Shown piece after piece: positions 1 through 9,102 of a stretch of 64,000 nt of DNA (the stretch's first letter is position 1; each line of letters begins with the position of its first letter). The stretch lies in assembly GCA_018604165.1 (NCBI GenBank), contig CP075895.1, forward strand, positions 310,001 to 374,000, in the 5' to 3' direction. Position numbers and translations under genes: made by a program. The notes beneath the pieces are model-generated. The model did not search any database. It worked only from the letters and a program-made list of their open reading frames with translations, and was not told where the DNA came from. This stretch comes from Chitinophagaceae bacterium LGM1 (GTDB lineage Bacteria; Bacteroidota; Bacteroidia; Chitinophagales; Chitinophagaceae).

Positions 1-891
1 GGATGTGGTTTTGCCCCAGCATACTTCTACAAAGCGGGTATGAAACTGGATTTATTTACCCCCTATTGTGTGGGTATAGAATATACTTACCGCATCACCA
101 AAACAAAGCCAGTACATTATCTGAAAGAAAAGATAGAAGCGTATTATCAAACAAAAGGACTAAAACACAACACCAAAGTTGTTGGTACTATAGACGAAGA
201 AAGCAAAATGAAAGCTGAAAGTATGGGTGTACAGACCCAACCGCTCCCTATGCTGATGATTTATAACAAAGAACAGGCAGAAGCGGAAGATGATTTCCTG
301 AAAACAACTATCAATACTTTTAAACAACACTACCCTGTTGTTTTCAGTCATGTATCACACTTCCCTAAAGGTAGCCGTACATGGCGGATAAAACGAAATG
401 ATATATTAATAAAAGGGTTTGCCGATTTTGCCAAACAATCGGCAGCCAACTCATTGCTGGTATTATTTAATTATGGCGAAGCAGTCGAGGAATCGAAAAC
501 GCTGATACAAGAATTAGGGATTGCAGATAAAGTACTGTGGCTGCCTGTGATGAGCCGAAAGAAAATAATGCTGCTACTGGAGTATGTACATTTTGGCGGT
601 GGAGAATTTGGTGGAGCCGTATGGGGCGGCACTGGTTGGGAGTTTATGGCAAAAGGAGTGCCGTTTTTTCAGTATGTAGATATGCCAGATACCATATTTG
701 AGGCTAATACAGGTATGCAAATGCCGCCGTTTTTTAATACAAACGATAGTGCGCAAATCTGTACTTTATTGGCACACTATAGTGTAAACAAAGAAGCCCT
801 GCAAAGCAAAGGGCAAGCGCTGCAGGCGTGGTTTAACCAAGAAGCGGGCCAAGACCTTGCCAATAAATATCTACGCATTTTAAAATCTTAG
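1..891 (+). CDS. Glycosyltransferase, 5' end cut by window
   Basis: The reading frame is open from base 1, so the N terminus lies outside the window. The visible 296 residues form the C-terminal, nucleotide-sugar-binding half of a GT-B-like glycosyltransferase. The segment around ELGIADKVLWLPVMSRKK, followed by a GGGEFGG stretch, aligns by eye with ELGIEEYVYWLP-like text and a CGEF stretch in the complete glycosyltransferase at 6758-7981, so the two look like paralogues. It lies 81 bp upstream of the Wzc-like gene and is probably part of the same polysaccharide locus. The sugar transferred cannot be told from the sequence. Confidence 0.75.
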   Translation, partial: GCGFAPAYFYKAGMKLDLFTPYCVGIEYTYRITKTKPVHYLKEKIEAYYQTKGLKHNTKVVGTIDEESKMKAESMGVQTQPLPMLMIYNKEQAEAEDDFLKTTINTFKQHYPVVFSHVSHFPKGSRTWRIKRNDILIKGFADFAKQSAANSLLVLFNYGEAVEESKTLIQELGIADKVLWLPVMSRKKIMLLLEYVHFGGGEFGGAVWGGTGWEFMAKGVPFFQYVDMPDTIFEANTGMQMPPFFNTNDSAQICTLLAHYSVNKEALQSKGQALQAWFNQEAGQDLANKYLRILKS

Positions 892-972
892 TTATCAATA
901 ACGCTTTGATAAGCAACATACTATAATTATTAACACAGCATAATTATCTTTAAAGATTAGAGTATCGCTTAG

Positions 973-3324
973 ATGCAGGAAAGTATAGAGCCAATGTTTG
1001 CCGATAGCAGGCAAACAAGTAATATAAATCTGGAAAAGCTGGTGTCGCGTATTGCCGACTACTGGCCATCCATACTTATATGTGTACTTACAGCTTTGAT
1101 ATTTGCATTTGGCTACCTGCGCTATGTTACACCCCAATACCTTGTTAAAGCAAGGGTGCTTGTAAAAAATGAAAAAACACAGGGAGCAAATGGTGCTTTG
1201 CTGGAAGAATTGGGCATGACACCCGCAGCAAGTAATGTAGAAAACGAAGTAGAAATATTCAAGAGCCGGCTATTGATGCAACGGGTGGTAGAAGATATGG
1301 ACCTACATATACAATACTACATACCGGGTGCGGTTAAGAATACGAGTTTATATAAAGATGTTCCCTTCCGTTTTGTAGCCATACAGCCCGATAGCAACAT
1401 AACATCATATACCGAATATACGGTAAGCATAAAAGGGAATACGCTACAGATTGAATTTAATGATAAAACCATCAAAGCATCATTAGGAGATACTGTAAAC
1501 TTGGTGCAAGGCAGGTTTGTTGTATTGCCTGATGGAAATGGATATAAAGATGTAGATGAATTTCTTGTTACCATAGCACCGGTAGATGCAATGGTGGATA
1601 GCTACCTCGGTTCGCTGGTAGTAGAGATGATTAATAAGCAGGTGAACATCATCAACCTGTCTATAAGAGATGTGATAGCAGAGAGAGGGGAAGATGTGAT
1701 GGAAAAACTAATAGCAGTTTATCAGCAATCGAACATCAGCGATAAAAATGAAATTGCAAATGGCACTATCAGCTTTATTGAAGACAGGCTGGGGCTTGTT
1801 ACTAATGAATTGAGTAATGTAGAAAAACTGATAGAAGATTTTAAGAAAGTAAATAAACTGACGGATGTAGAAGCACAATCGAGGTTGTTGTTAGAAAACA
1901 CAGGCATCAATATACAAGAGCTGACACAAAAAGAAATACAATTGCGTGTGTTAGAGTCGCTGGAAAAATACCTGCAAGACAACAACAACATCCGCCGTAT
2001 AATGCCTGCTACACTGATAGGCGAAGATGTAACATTGGTAACTATTGTCAGCGACTATAATGCCCTGCAACTACAAAGGCAGAAGCTGATGATGACATAC
2101 ACTGAAAATAGCCCGCAGGTAAAAAACATAGATGCACAGCTTGAAGACCTGAGGCTGGGTATGAGAAACTACATAGCGTCTTTGAGAAGGGGCTATCAGG
2201 TGACTGTGAATGAATTGAGGTCGAGGGCGGGTATGATAGATAATGACATCAGACAAGTACCAACAAAAGAAAGGCAATACCTTGAGTTTTCAAGACAACA
2301 ACATATTAAGCAGGAGCTATACCTATTCTTGCTGAAGAAGCGGGAAGAAACGGCCATATCAAAATCTGCAACCGTATCGAATCTGAAAGTTATAGACCCC
2401 GCAAGGAATGCCGGTGCGCCTGTATATCCCAAGCCATCGCGCATGTACTTAATGGCGTTCGTAATCGGGCTGATAGTGCCAGGGGTAAGAATTGTTGTAA
2501 AAGAATTGTTTAACAACAGGGTTTCTTCAAAATCTGATATTGAAGCTGGCACATCTATGCCTATACTGGCAGAGATAGGTACTGCACAAGAAAACCAAAC
2601 CATTATAGTGCGCAAAGAAAGTAAAACTGTTGTGGCAGAGCAGTTCAGAGCATTGCGTACCAACATACAATTTTTGCTGACAGAAGAAGATGAGAAAGTA
2701 ATACTCATCACATCAAGTATGAGTGGTGAGGGCAAATCGTTTGTTTCTATAAACTTAGCTAGTGCTATTGCATTGTCAGGAAAAAAAGTGCTGGTATTGG
2801 AATTGGATTTGCGTAAACCTAAAATAGCGCAACACCTGCATCTCGATAATCAAACAGGATTTACTAATTACGCCATTGGCAAGGCGGATATTAATAGCAT
2901 CATCCTGCCATCGGGGGTTACAGACGGTTTTGATGTGATACCATCCGGGCCTATACCACCTAACCCTGCCGAGCTTATCATGTTGCCCAAAACAAAACAA
3001 CTGATTGCCGAACTGAAATCATCTTACGACTACATTATACTAGATACAGCACCCGTAGGGCTTGTAACAGATGCGCAACTACTAAGTCCGTATGCTGATG
3101 CAACGATATATTTATTGCGTCAGGGCTATACCTTCAAGCAACAATTAGCATCGGCAGACTCGTTATATAAATCGGGCAAGATGAAACGGATGGGGCTTGT
3201 AGTAAACGATGTGGAAATGAAACGGGGTAGCGAATACGCGTATGGCAAATACGGTTCTGGTTATTATGATGATGAGATGCCACAAAATGGATTTAAAATA
3301 AACAAGTTTATCAAACGTAAATAA
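973..3324 (+). CDS. wzc: Wzc-like polysaccharide co-polymerase / tyrosine autokinase
   Basis: An inner-membrane protein of 783 residues that controls chain length and export of capsule or exopolysaccharide. A first membrane segment lies near residues 35-55, followed by a Wzz-type periplasmic region with long coiled-coil stretches, and a second membrane segment near 490-510. The cytoplasmic BY-kinase domain has Walker A (GEGKS, residues 585-589), Walker A' (ELDLRKP) and Walker B (ILDTAP, near 689). A C-terminal tyrosine cluster (Y755, 757, 760, 764, 765) is the expected autophosphorylation site. The fusion of co-polymerase and kinase in one chain is the usual Gram-negative form. No Wza-like outer-membrane gene is in the window; it may lie upstream. 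Confidence 0.93.
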   Translation: MQESIEPMFADSRQTSNINLEKLVSRIADYWPSILICVLTALIFAFGYLRYVTPQYLVKARVLVKNEKTQGANGALLEELGMTPAASNVENEVEIFKSRLLMQRVVEDMDLHIQYYIPGAVKNTSLYKDVPFRFVAIQPDSNITSYTEYTVSIKGNTLQIEFNDKTIKASLGDTVNLVQGRFVVLPDGNGYKDVDEFLVTIAPVDAMVDSYLGSLVVEMINKQVNIINLSIRDVIAERGEDVMEKLIAVYQQSNISDKNEIANGTISFIEDRLGLVTNELSNVEKLIEDFKKVNKLTDVEAQSRLLLENTGINIQELTQKEIQLRVLESLEKYLQDNNNIRRIMPATLIGEDVTLVTIVSDYNALQLQRQKLMMTYTENSPQVKNIDAQLEDLRLGMRNYIASLRRGYQVTVNELRSRAGMIDNDIRQVPTKERQYLEFSRQQHIKQELYLFLLKKREETAISKSATVSNLKVIDPARNAGAPVYPKPSRMYLMAFVIGLIVPGVRIVVKELFNNRVSSKSDIEAGTSMPILAEIGTAQENQTIIVRKESKTVVAEQFRALRTNIQFLLTEEDEKVILITSSMSGEGKSFVSINLASAIALSGKKVLVLELDLRKPKIAQHLHLDNQTGFTNYAIGKADINSIILPSGVTDGFDVIPSGPIPPNPAELIMLPKTKQLIAELKSSYDYIILDTAPVGLVTDAQLLSPYADATIYLLRQGYTFKQQLASADSLYKSGKMKRMGLVVNDVEMKRGSEYAYGKYGSGYYDDEMPQNGFKINKFIKRK

Positions 3325-3344
3325 TATATACTAACAACTGAATC

Positions 3345-4634
3345 ATGAATCAGTCTAAGCAAAGAATTGCAGTAATAGGATTAGGATATGTTGGGATGCC
3401 ATTGGCGGTGGAGTTTGCAAAACACCATGCGGTAATAGGTTTTGACATTAACGCAAAGCGTATTGCAGAATTACAAAGCCATCAAGACCATACACTGGAA
3501 GTAGAAACGGATGCCTTGAAAGAAGTGATAGTGCAAAGTAAGCCGACAGATAAAGGTTTGCTATGCTCAAACAAACTGGAAGATGTGGCTAATTGTAACT
3601 ATTACATCGTTACAGTACCAACACCGGTAGATAAATATAACCGTCCTGACCTGACACCACTATACAAAGCCAGCGAAACAGTAGGTAAGGTATTGAAGAA
3701 AGGGGATGTGGTGGTGTATGAATCTACGGTATATCCCGGTGTAACAGAAGAAGAATGCGTACCCGTACTGGAGCGAGTGTCTGGATTGAAGTATAATGTA
3801 GATTTTTATTGTGGTTATTCTCCTGAGCGTATCAACCCTGGGGATAAACAACATACCGTTACTAAAATCAAAAAGGTTACATCCGGTTCTACACCAGAAA
3901 TAGCTGAGGCTGTTGATAAACTATATGCGTCTATTATTACTGCCGGTACACACAAGGCAAGCAGTATAAAAGTAGCAGAGGCTGCTAAAGTAATTGAGAA
4001 CGCGCAGCGCGATATTAATATCGCTTTCGTAAACGAGCTGGCTAAGATTTTCAATCGCATGGGCATTGATACACATGATGTATTGGAAGCAGCAGGTACT
4101 AAATGGAATTTCTTAAAATTCAAGCCAGGGTTGGTTGGCGGCCACTGTATAGGTGTAGACCCTTACTACCTTGCGCAGAAAGCGCAAGAAGTGGGCTACA
4201 ACCCCGAAATAATTTTGGCAGGGCGCAGAATGAATGACGGCATGGGTGGATATATAGCAAACGAAGTGGTGAAGATGATGATAAAACGCAACCTGACTAT
4301 CAAAAATGCCAACATACTGATGTTGGGTGTTACGTTTAAAGAAAACTGCCCCGATGTAAGGAATACAAGAGTGGTAGATATTATTGCTGAACTGAAGTCG
4401 TACGACATAAACTTGACCGTTTACGACCCATGGGCAAATCCTGCAGAAGTAAAACATGAATACGGCATTGATACAACTAATGATAAGCCAAATGGCAAAT
4501 ATGATGCTGTGGTATTAGCCGTTGCACACAATGAGTTTATTGACACAGATTGGAAGTCTTATCTGAAAGATGGCGGTATCATATACGATGTGAAAGGTTG
4601 TCTTGATAAATCATTAGTTGATCACCGTTTGTAA
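3345..4634 (+). CDS. Nucleotide-sugar 6-dehydrogenase (UDP-GlcNAc / WbpA-WecC-TviB type)
   Basis: A cytoplasmic NAD-dependent enzyme of 429 residues that oxidises the C6 hydroxyl of a UDP-sugar to a carboxylate, giving a UDP-hexosaminuronic acid. It starts with the Rossmann motif [10 protein letters not shown], and has the catalytic cysteine (C268) in [12 protein letters not shown] and a C-terminal UDP-binding domain ([15 protein letters not shown]). Length and motifs match the UDP-GlcNAc or UDP-ManNAc dehydrogenases better than UDP-glucose dehydrogenase. It is 20 bp after the Wzc-like gene and 7 bp before the acetyltransferase. With the oxidoreductase, aminotransferase, acetyltransferase and epimerase in this locus it would be step 1 of a diacetamido-uronic acid pathway. 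Confidence 0.9.
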   Translation: MNQSKQRIAVIGLGYVGMPLAVEFAKHHAVIGFDINAKRIAELQSHQDHTLEVETDALKEVIVQSKPTDKGLLCSNKLEDVANCNYYIVTVPTPVDKYNRPDLTPLYKASETVGKVLKKGDVVVYESTVYPGVTEEECVPVLERVSGLKYNVDFYCGYSPERINPGDKQHTVTKIKKVTSGSTPEIAEAVDKLYASIITAGTHKASSIKVAEAAKVIENAQRDINIAFVNELAKIFNRMGIDTHDVLEAAGTKWNFLKFKPGLVGGHCIGVDPYYLAQKAQEVGYNPEIILAGRRMNDGMGGYIANEVVKMMIKRNLTIKNANILMLGVTFKENCPDVRNTRVVDIIAELKSYDINLTVYDPWANPAEVKHEYGIDTTNDKPNGKYDAVVLAVAHNEFIDTDWKSYLKDGGIIYDVKGCLDKSLVDHRL

Positions 4635-4641
4635 TAGCACT

Positions 4642-5211
4642 ATGAATTATTTTGCACACCCCACGGCTATAATTGATGATGGATGCCAGATAGGCGAAGG
4701 CACTAAAATCTGGCACTTCTCGCACGTTATGTCCGATTGCAGAATAGGCAATGGATGTAACATAGGGCAGAATGTAGTGATAAGCCCTGAAGTAGTTTTG
4801 GGCAACAACGTGAAGGTGCAGAACAATGTATCGTTATATACGGGTGTTACTTGCGATGATGATGTTTTTTTAGGTCCATCTTGTGTATTCACAAACGTCA
4901 TCAACCCGCGAAGCGCAGTAAACAGGCGAAGCCAATATGCAAAAACTCATGTTGGTAAAGGGGCTACTATAGGCGCAAATGCTACCATTGTTTGCGGGCA
5001 CGACATAGGTGCTTACGCTTTTATTGGTGCTGGCGCAGTGATAACAAAAGATGTTCCGCCTTATGCATTAATGATCGGCAACCCTGCCAGACAATCGGGG
5101 TGGATGAGTGAATACGGGCATAAATTGGTGTTTGATAAAGAAGGCAATGCCACCTGCCCGGAAAGCAATGAACAATATACATTGGTGAATGGTGTTGTTA
5201 TTAAACAATAG
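4642..5211 (+). CDS. wbpD: Left-handed beta-helix sugar N-acetyltransferase (WbpD/WlbB-like)
   Basis: A 189-residue protein built almost wholly of hexapeptide repeats ([36 protein letters not shown]), the mark of trimeric acetyl-CoA-dependent acyltransferases. The opening [21 protein letters not shown] is characteristic of UDP-2-acetamido-3-amino-glucuronate N-acetyltransferases. The ATG at 4642 was chosen because this family starts a few residues before the HPTA motif; an upstream TTG at 4618 would overlap the dehydrogenase. It is followed by an intrinsic terminator at 5234-5269, so it probably ends the wzc transcription unit. WbpD is the best match; another sugar N-acetyltransferase is possible. 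Confidence 0.85.
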   Translation: MNYFAHPTAIIDDGCQIGEGTKIWHFSHVMSDCRIGNGCNIGQNVVISPEVVLGNNVKVQNNVSLYTGVTCDDDVFLGPSCVFTNVINPRSAVNRRSQYAKTHVGKGATIGANATIVCGHDIGAYAFIGAGAVITKDVPPYALMIGNPARQSGWMSEYGHKLVFDKEGNATCPESNEQYTLVNGVVIKQ

Positions 5212-5233
5212 TTTGGATAATCAATATTTTATT

Positions 5234-5269
5234 ACAGCTTCGGTAGATGCCGAAGCTGTTTCTGTTTGT
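5234..5269 (+). terminator. Intrinsic terminator after the acetyltransferase gene
   Basis: A perfect 10-bp stem (ACAGCTTCGG at 5234-5243 with its complement at 5250-5259), a six-base loop, and then a T-rich run interrupted by C and G. It splits the polysaccharide locus into two transcription units or acts as a point of attenuation. Confidence 0.75.
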
Positions 5270-5282
5270 GTAATAGTGTAGC

Positions 5283-6761
5283 GTGAGCATTGCGAAACAA
5301 GCCGGTAAAGGTGTAGTAAGTTATTTGTGGCGAAACGTACTTGAAAAAATCATGGGTTTGATAGCCATGATATTTCTTGCCCGTGAACTAAGCCCATACG
5401 ACTTTGGCTTGGTGAGCATTACAGAAGTGCTGTTATATCTTATCTCTGTATTTGGCACTACTGGCTTGTCTGAGTTTCTGTTAGCATACAGAAAACAGGA
5501 TGATGATGAAATATTTAATGCAGCGTTTTGGTTTAACGTAATTATTAGCATAATCATTACAGCTTTGTTTTTGGTGTGTGTACCACTATGGTCTGCATGG
5601 CAAAAAGACGATAGGATAATAAACATAGGCTTTGTAGCAGCATGTATTTTTATTTTTTCGCAACTGCAAACTATACCCAAAACATGGATGGGTAAAAACT
5701 TGCAATTTGATAAGCAAGTGAAAGTGCAGGCACCATTTATTGTTCTTGTTCCAATAGCAAAAATAGCAGCCGTATTTGCAGGTTGGGGTGTTTACAGCCT
5801 GATAATACCTACGTTGGTTTTTCAACCAATCCTCACTTTTTTGTTGTACAGAAAAACCGACCTGAAAATACGTTTAAATTTACACACCCATCGTTGGAAG
5901 GAAATTTATCATTTCACTAAACACTTGATAGGAGCTACAATATTTACACGCATTACTGACTACGGAGATAAATTTATACTGGCGCGTTTTGTGGGTATAG
6001 ACAAGTTGGGTATATACAACATGGCTTTCCAGTTGGCAGAACTGTTTACAGGCCAGTTGGTGCAGGTTTCTAATAGCGTACTATCATCAGTATTACCAAA
6101 ATATGTGGATGACAAGGAAGTGTTTTATAAACACTATATCAATTTTCTGAAAGCCTTTTCGTTTATCATATTACCAGTATTAGCCATCATGTTTATTGCT
6201 GCTAAACCAATAGTATTGCTGCTGTATGGAGAAAAATGGATAGAGGCGGTATTGCTACTACGGATATTGATAGTTGCAGCTGCTTTCAAAGCATTGTCAA
6301 GCTCTTATGGCTGTGTGATGAACTCGTTTCACCAAAACAAAAAAAGCTTTGTAGTAACGGCCGTATATGGGCCTGTACATTTGGCAGCATCTGCATTTGG
6401 TTCAATGTTTGGTATTAGTGGATTAGCTATTGCTGTAACAGCTGTGAAGATTATATTCATTAACTGGAACATCAAACAAGTGATGGATACAGTATCAAAA
6501 CCATTTGTAAGATGGTATAAAGACATCGTTCCATTTTTCTCTGTTAACTTAATGCTTGGGATAATCGTATTTGTAATAGCAGTATTGTTGCAAAACATGA
6601 ACACATCTCTACAAATAGTAGTTGTTGCATCGCTGTTTTCAATATTATATGTACTATCATTTAGATGGATGATGAAACAACAGACAGCAAATGTTGCTGC
6701 TACAATAGCTAATACATTCCCAAAGCTATCACCATATTTTAATAAAGTATTCGGTATATGA
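5283..6761 (+). CDS. Wzx-like oligosaccharide flippase
   Basis: A 492-residue integral membrane protein with about 12-14 hydrophobic segments spread over its full length. It belongs to the polysaccharide transporter (PST)/MATE-like superfamily, closest by eye to WzxC/RfbX-type flippases; the opening KQAGKGVVSYLWRNVLEKI is typical. It would move lipid-linked repeat units from the cytoplasmic to the periplasmic face of the inner membrane. The start is GTG at 5283, just 3' of the terminator at 5234-5269. It overlaps the next glycosyltransferase by 4 bp (ATGA), the first of a long chain of coupled genes. Confidence 0.88.
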   Translation: MSIAKQAGKGVVSYLWRNVLEKIMGLIAMIFLARELSPYDFGLVSITEVLLYLISVFGTTGLSEFLLAYRKQDDDEIFNAAFWFNVIISIIITALFLVCVPLWSAWQKDDRIINIGFVAACIFIFSQLQTIPKTWMGKNLQFDKQVKVQAPFIVLVPIAKIAAVFAGWGVYSLIIPTLVFQPILTFLLYRKTDLKIRLNLHTHRWKEIYHFTKHLIGATIFTRITDYGDKFILARFVGIDKLGIYNMAFQLAELFTGQLVQVSNSVLSSVLPKYVDDKEVFYKHYINFLKAFSFIILPVLAIMFIAAKPIVLLLYGEKWIEAVLLLRILIVAAAFKALSSSYGCVMNSFHQNKKSFVVTAVYGPVHLAASAFGSMFGISGLAIAVTAVKIIFINWNIKQVMDTVSKPFVRWYKDIVPFFSVNLMLGIIVFVIAVLLQNMNTSLQIVVVASLFSILYVLSFRWMMKQQTANVAATIANTFPKLSPYFNKVFGI

Positions 6762-7981
6762 AGCGCATTGCCCTCGTGGGCAATATGAATAATAATTTTT
6801 TTGCCATCATGCGTTATTTGCGCGATGCTGGTTACGATGCGCATTTGTATTACAGACTGGCAATGGAACACTTTCAACCATTAGCCGACACATATGATAC
6901 TGACCACGAAACTTATTGCCACCAAGTTGATTGGCTGGAGAAGGGGTTTCATAATGTAGATATAGAACAAGTAAGACAGGCGTTGAGTGGTTTTGACTTT
7001 TATATAGGACAGGGAGAGGAAGCAGCCGCTGCTTATAAAGCGGGCTTTAATATGAATGTCTATTACCCTTATGGTTCGGATGTATATAAGTATGCACATT
7101 TGCCACAAGCATATTCGCTGCAAAGCAAGTTGAAATCGCTTGTTACGAGTAATGATAACAGGCCAACTTACAGGCAAATGAAAGATGGTACAATGGCAAA
7201 GTATTTAAAAGCTACCATCACTAATGCTGATAATATACTTGCTGATGCAACGAATGATGCATTTGAAAAGGAGTTGGAATTGCTGAAATGCAAGGGAACT
7301 TACATGAATGTACCGATGCCATTCATTTATTATCCGGAATATGAAAAACTACTTGATGGCTTTGTGCCTGATAGTTTACAAATACGTACGATAAAGGAAA
7401 TAAGAAAGAAGTATGATTTCATTCTCTTATATCATGGCAGACAAGAGTGGGCAACGTATCATAATGTGTTTACAGGTAAAAATACACACCACCTGATAGA
7501 AGGTTTTGCGAAATGCATTCAAAAAAACAGTGGAATAAATGCTTTCCTTGTAATGATAGAGTATGGTACAGATGTACAGGCATCGAAAGATTTGATACAA
7601 TCCCTAGGTATAGAAGAATACGTTTATTGGTTGCCTAAAATGTATCGTAAGGATTTGATGTACGTAATACAGCAAGCGGATGTTTGTTGTGGTGAATTTG
7701 CACATAGCTTTTTGACATTCGGAACGGTGATAGAAGCTATGTTGATGAAAAAACCTGTTATCACTTACAGGGATGATGCTTATTATACTACTTTCTATCG
7801 GGCATTATATCCTTGCTATAATGCGAAGACACCAGATGAAATTTGTGAAGCTATACAATCTGCCGCGAGTAACAGAGAAGAAAGAATTGATAAAGGTTTT
7901 AAAGCACGTGAATGGGTTATGGAGTATTTTATACAAACTCCATTAGATACGCTGGTAAACATCATAGAGCAAAACCATTGA
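6758..7981 (+). CDS. Glycosyltransferase, paralogue of the truncated gene at 1-891
   Basis: A 407-residue protein with an N-terminal Rossmann-like start (KRIALVGNMNNNFFAIMRYL) and a C-terminal half with the GT-B pattern LYHGRQEW near residue 225, then YVYWLPKM and a CGEF stretch, ending with a donor-site-like IEAMLMKKPVITY. It resembles the GT4/GT1-like family. It is coupled to the flippase by ATGA at 6758 and to the next gene by a TTGA overlap. The donor and acceptor are unknown. The shared CGEF/GGEF region suggests that it and the gene at 1-891 arose by duplication. Confidence 0.8.
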   Translation: MKRIALVGNMNNNFFAIMRYLRDAGYDAHLYYRLAMEHFQPLADTYDTDHETYCHQVDWLEKGFHNVDIEQVRQALSGFDFYIGQGEEAAAAYKAGFNMNVYYPYGSDVYKYAHLPQAYSLQSKLKSLVTSNDNRPTYRQMKDGTMAKYLKATITNADNILADATNDAFEKELELLKCKGTYMNVPMPFIYYPEYEKLLDGFVPDSLQIRTIKEIRKKYDFILLYHGRQEWATYHNVFTGKNTHHLIEGFAKCIQKNSGINAFLVMIEYGTDVQASKDLIQSLGIEEYVYWLPKMYRKDLMYVIQQADVCCGEFAHSFLTFGTVIEAMLMKKPVITYRDDAYYTTFYRALYPCYNAKTPDEICEAIQSAASNREERIDKGFKAREWVMEYFIQTPLDTLVNIIEQNH

Positions 7982-9102
7982 TAAAAAAAGTCAGGATATT
8001 ATTTACCATCCCCAACTTCATTACTGCCGGTAGTGGCAGAGAGATGATGAATATTATTGATAGGCTTGATAAAGAACTATTTGAACCTTATATATGTGTA
8101 CAACAAGCCGGCGGAGCATTGTATGATGAAGCAATGGCGAAAGGATATGAAATACTTGTGCAGGATTTCATGGTGCATAATGCAACAGGCATGATTGCTA
8201 TATTGAAAGGTGCTAAAAAAACAGCCAATGCATTTAAGAAATATAGGTTTGATATTTGGCAATCATTCAACTGGTCGTCTGACTATTCAGAGGCATTGAT
8301 TGCCAAGTTTGCAGGTGCAAAATATCTGTACGTCAAAAAAAATATGAATTGGGATAGAGCCGCATGGAAAGTAAAGAGTTTTTTATCGAACCAGATAATT
8401 GCGAGGAACACTACTATGTTCAGAGCTTTCTTCGCACCACCGTATTTAAAGACAAAAACACACTATATACCTGGCGGAGTGGATATTTCATTGTTTAAAA
8501 AACAAACACATACAGGTTTGCGCAATAAATATAATATACCACAAGATGCTTACCTGATAAGCTGTGTCGCGCAATTGGTAAGAATAAAAGACCAGCTAAC
8601 ACTCGTAAAGGCGACAAGTAACACAACGGCCTATGCCATACTGGCTGGTGCAGCAAGAGATGATGAATATGTAGCGGAGTTGTATGCGCTGATAGATACG
8701 CTTGGATTGAAAGAGCGTGTGATATTGGCTGGACCTGTGAAAGACGTATGTGCATTGCTGAATGAGACTGATGTATTTGTGCTGCCAACTACCAATATAG
8801 GCGGACATGAAGAAGGTAGCCCTGTAGCACTGATAGAGGCGATTGCTACAAAAACACCTTGTATTGCAAGCAATGTGGCGGGCAACAGAGATTTGATACA
8901 GACAAATGAAACAGGACTGTTATTTGCGCCAAACAATGTAGAAGAATTGACAGCCTGCATACAGAAGTATATGAATGAGCCCAGCTTTGCAAGTACAATG
9001 GCAGATAAAGCCTATGATTCGGTACTCAAAGAACATACACTGGATATAGAAGCTGCTGCGTTTGAAGCAGTGTATAAAAAAATGATGCGAATAAAGAAGT
9101 GA
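7978..9102 (+). CDS. GT4-family glycosyltransferase
   Basis: A retaining GT-B glycosyltransferase of 374 residues. The N-terminal domain opens IKKVRILFTIPNFITAGSGREMM and the C-terminal domain carries the EX7E donor-site motif (E279 and E287 in EEGSPVALIEA), followed by the usual GNRDLI and TGLLF segments. The start was placed at TTG 7978, which overlaps the stop of the preceding gene (TTGA). A GTG at 7912 would add 22 residues that look like read-through of the previous frame. It is coupled downstream to the asparagine-synthase-like gene by a 4-bp GTGA overlap. Confidence 0.85.
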   Translation: MIKKVRILFTIPNFITAGSGREMMNIIDRLDKELFEPYICVQQAGGALYDEAMAKGYEILVQDFMVHNATGMIAILKGAKKTANAFKKYRFDIWQSFNWSSDYSEALIAKFAGAKYLYVKKNMNWDRAAWKVKSFLSNQIIARNTTMFRAFFAPPYLKTKTHYIPGGVDISLFKKQTHTGLRNKYNIPQDAYLISCVAQLVRIKDQLTLVKATSNTTAYAILAGAARDDEYVAELYALIDTLGLKERVILAGPVKDVCALLNETDVFVLPTTNIGGHEEGSPVALIEAIATKTPCIASNVAGNRDLIQTNETGLLFAPNNVEELTACIQKYMNEPSFASTMADKAYDSVLKEHTLDIEAAAFEAVYKKMMRIKK

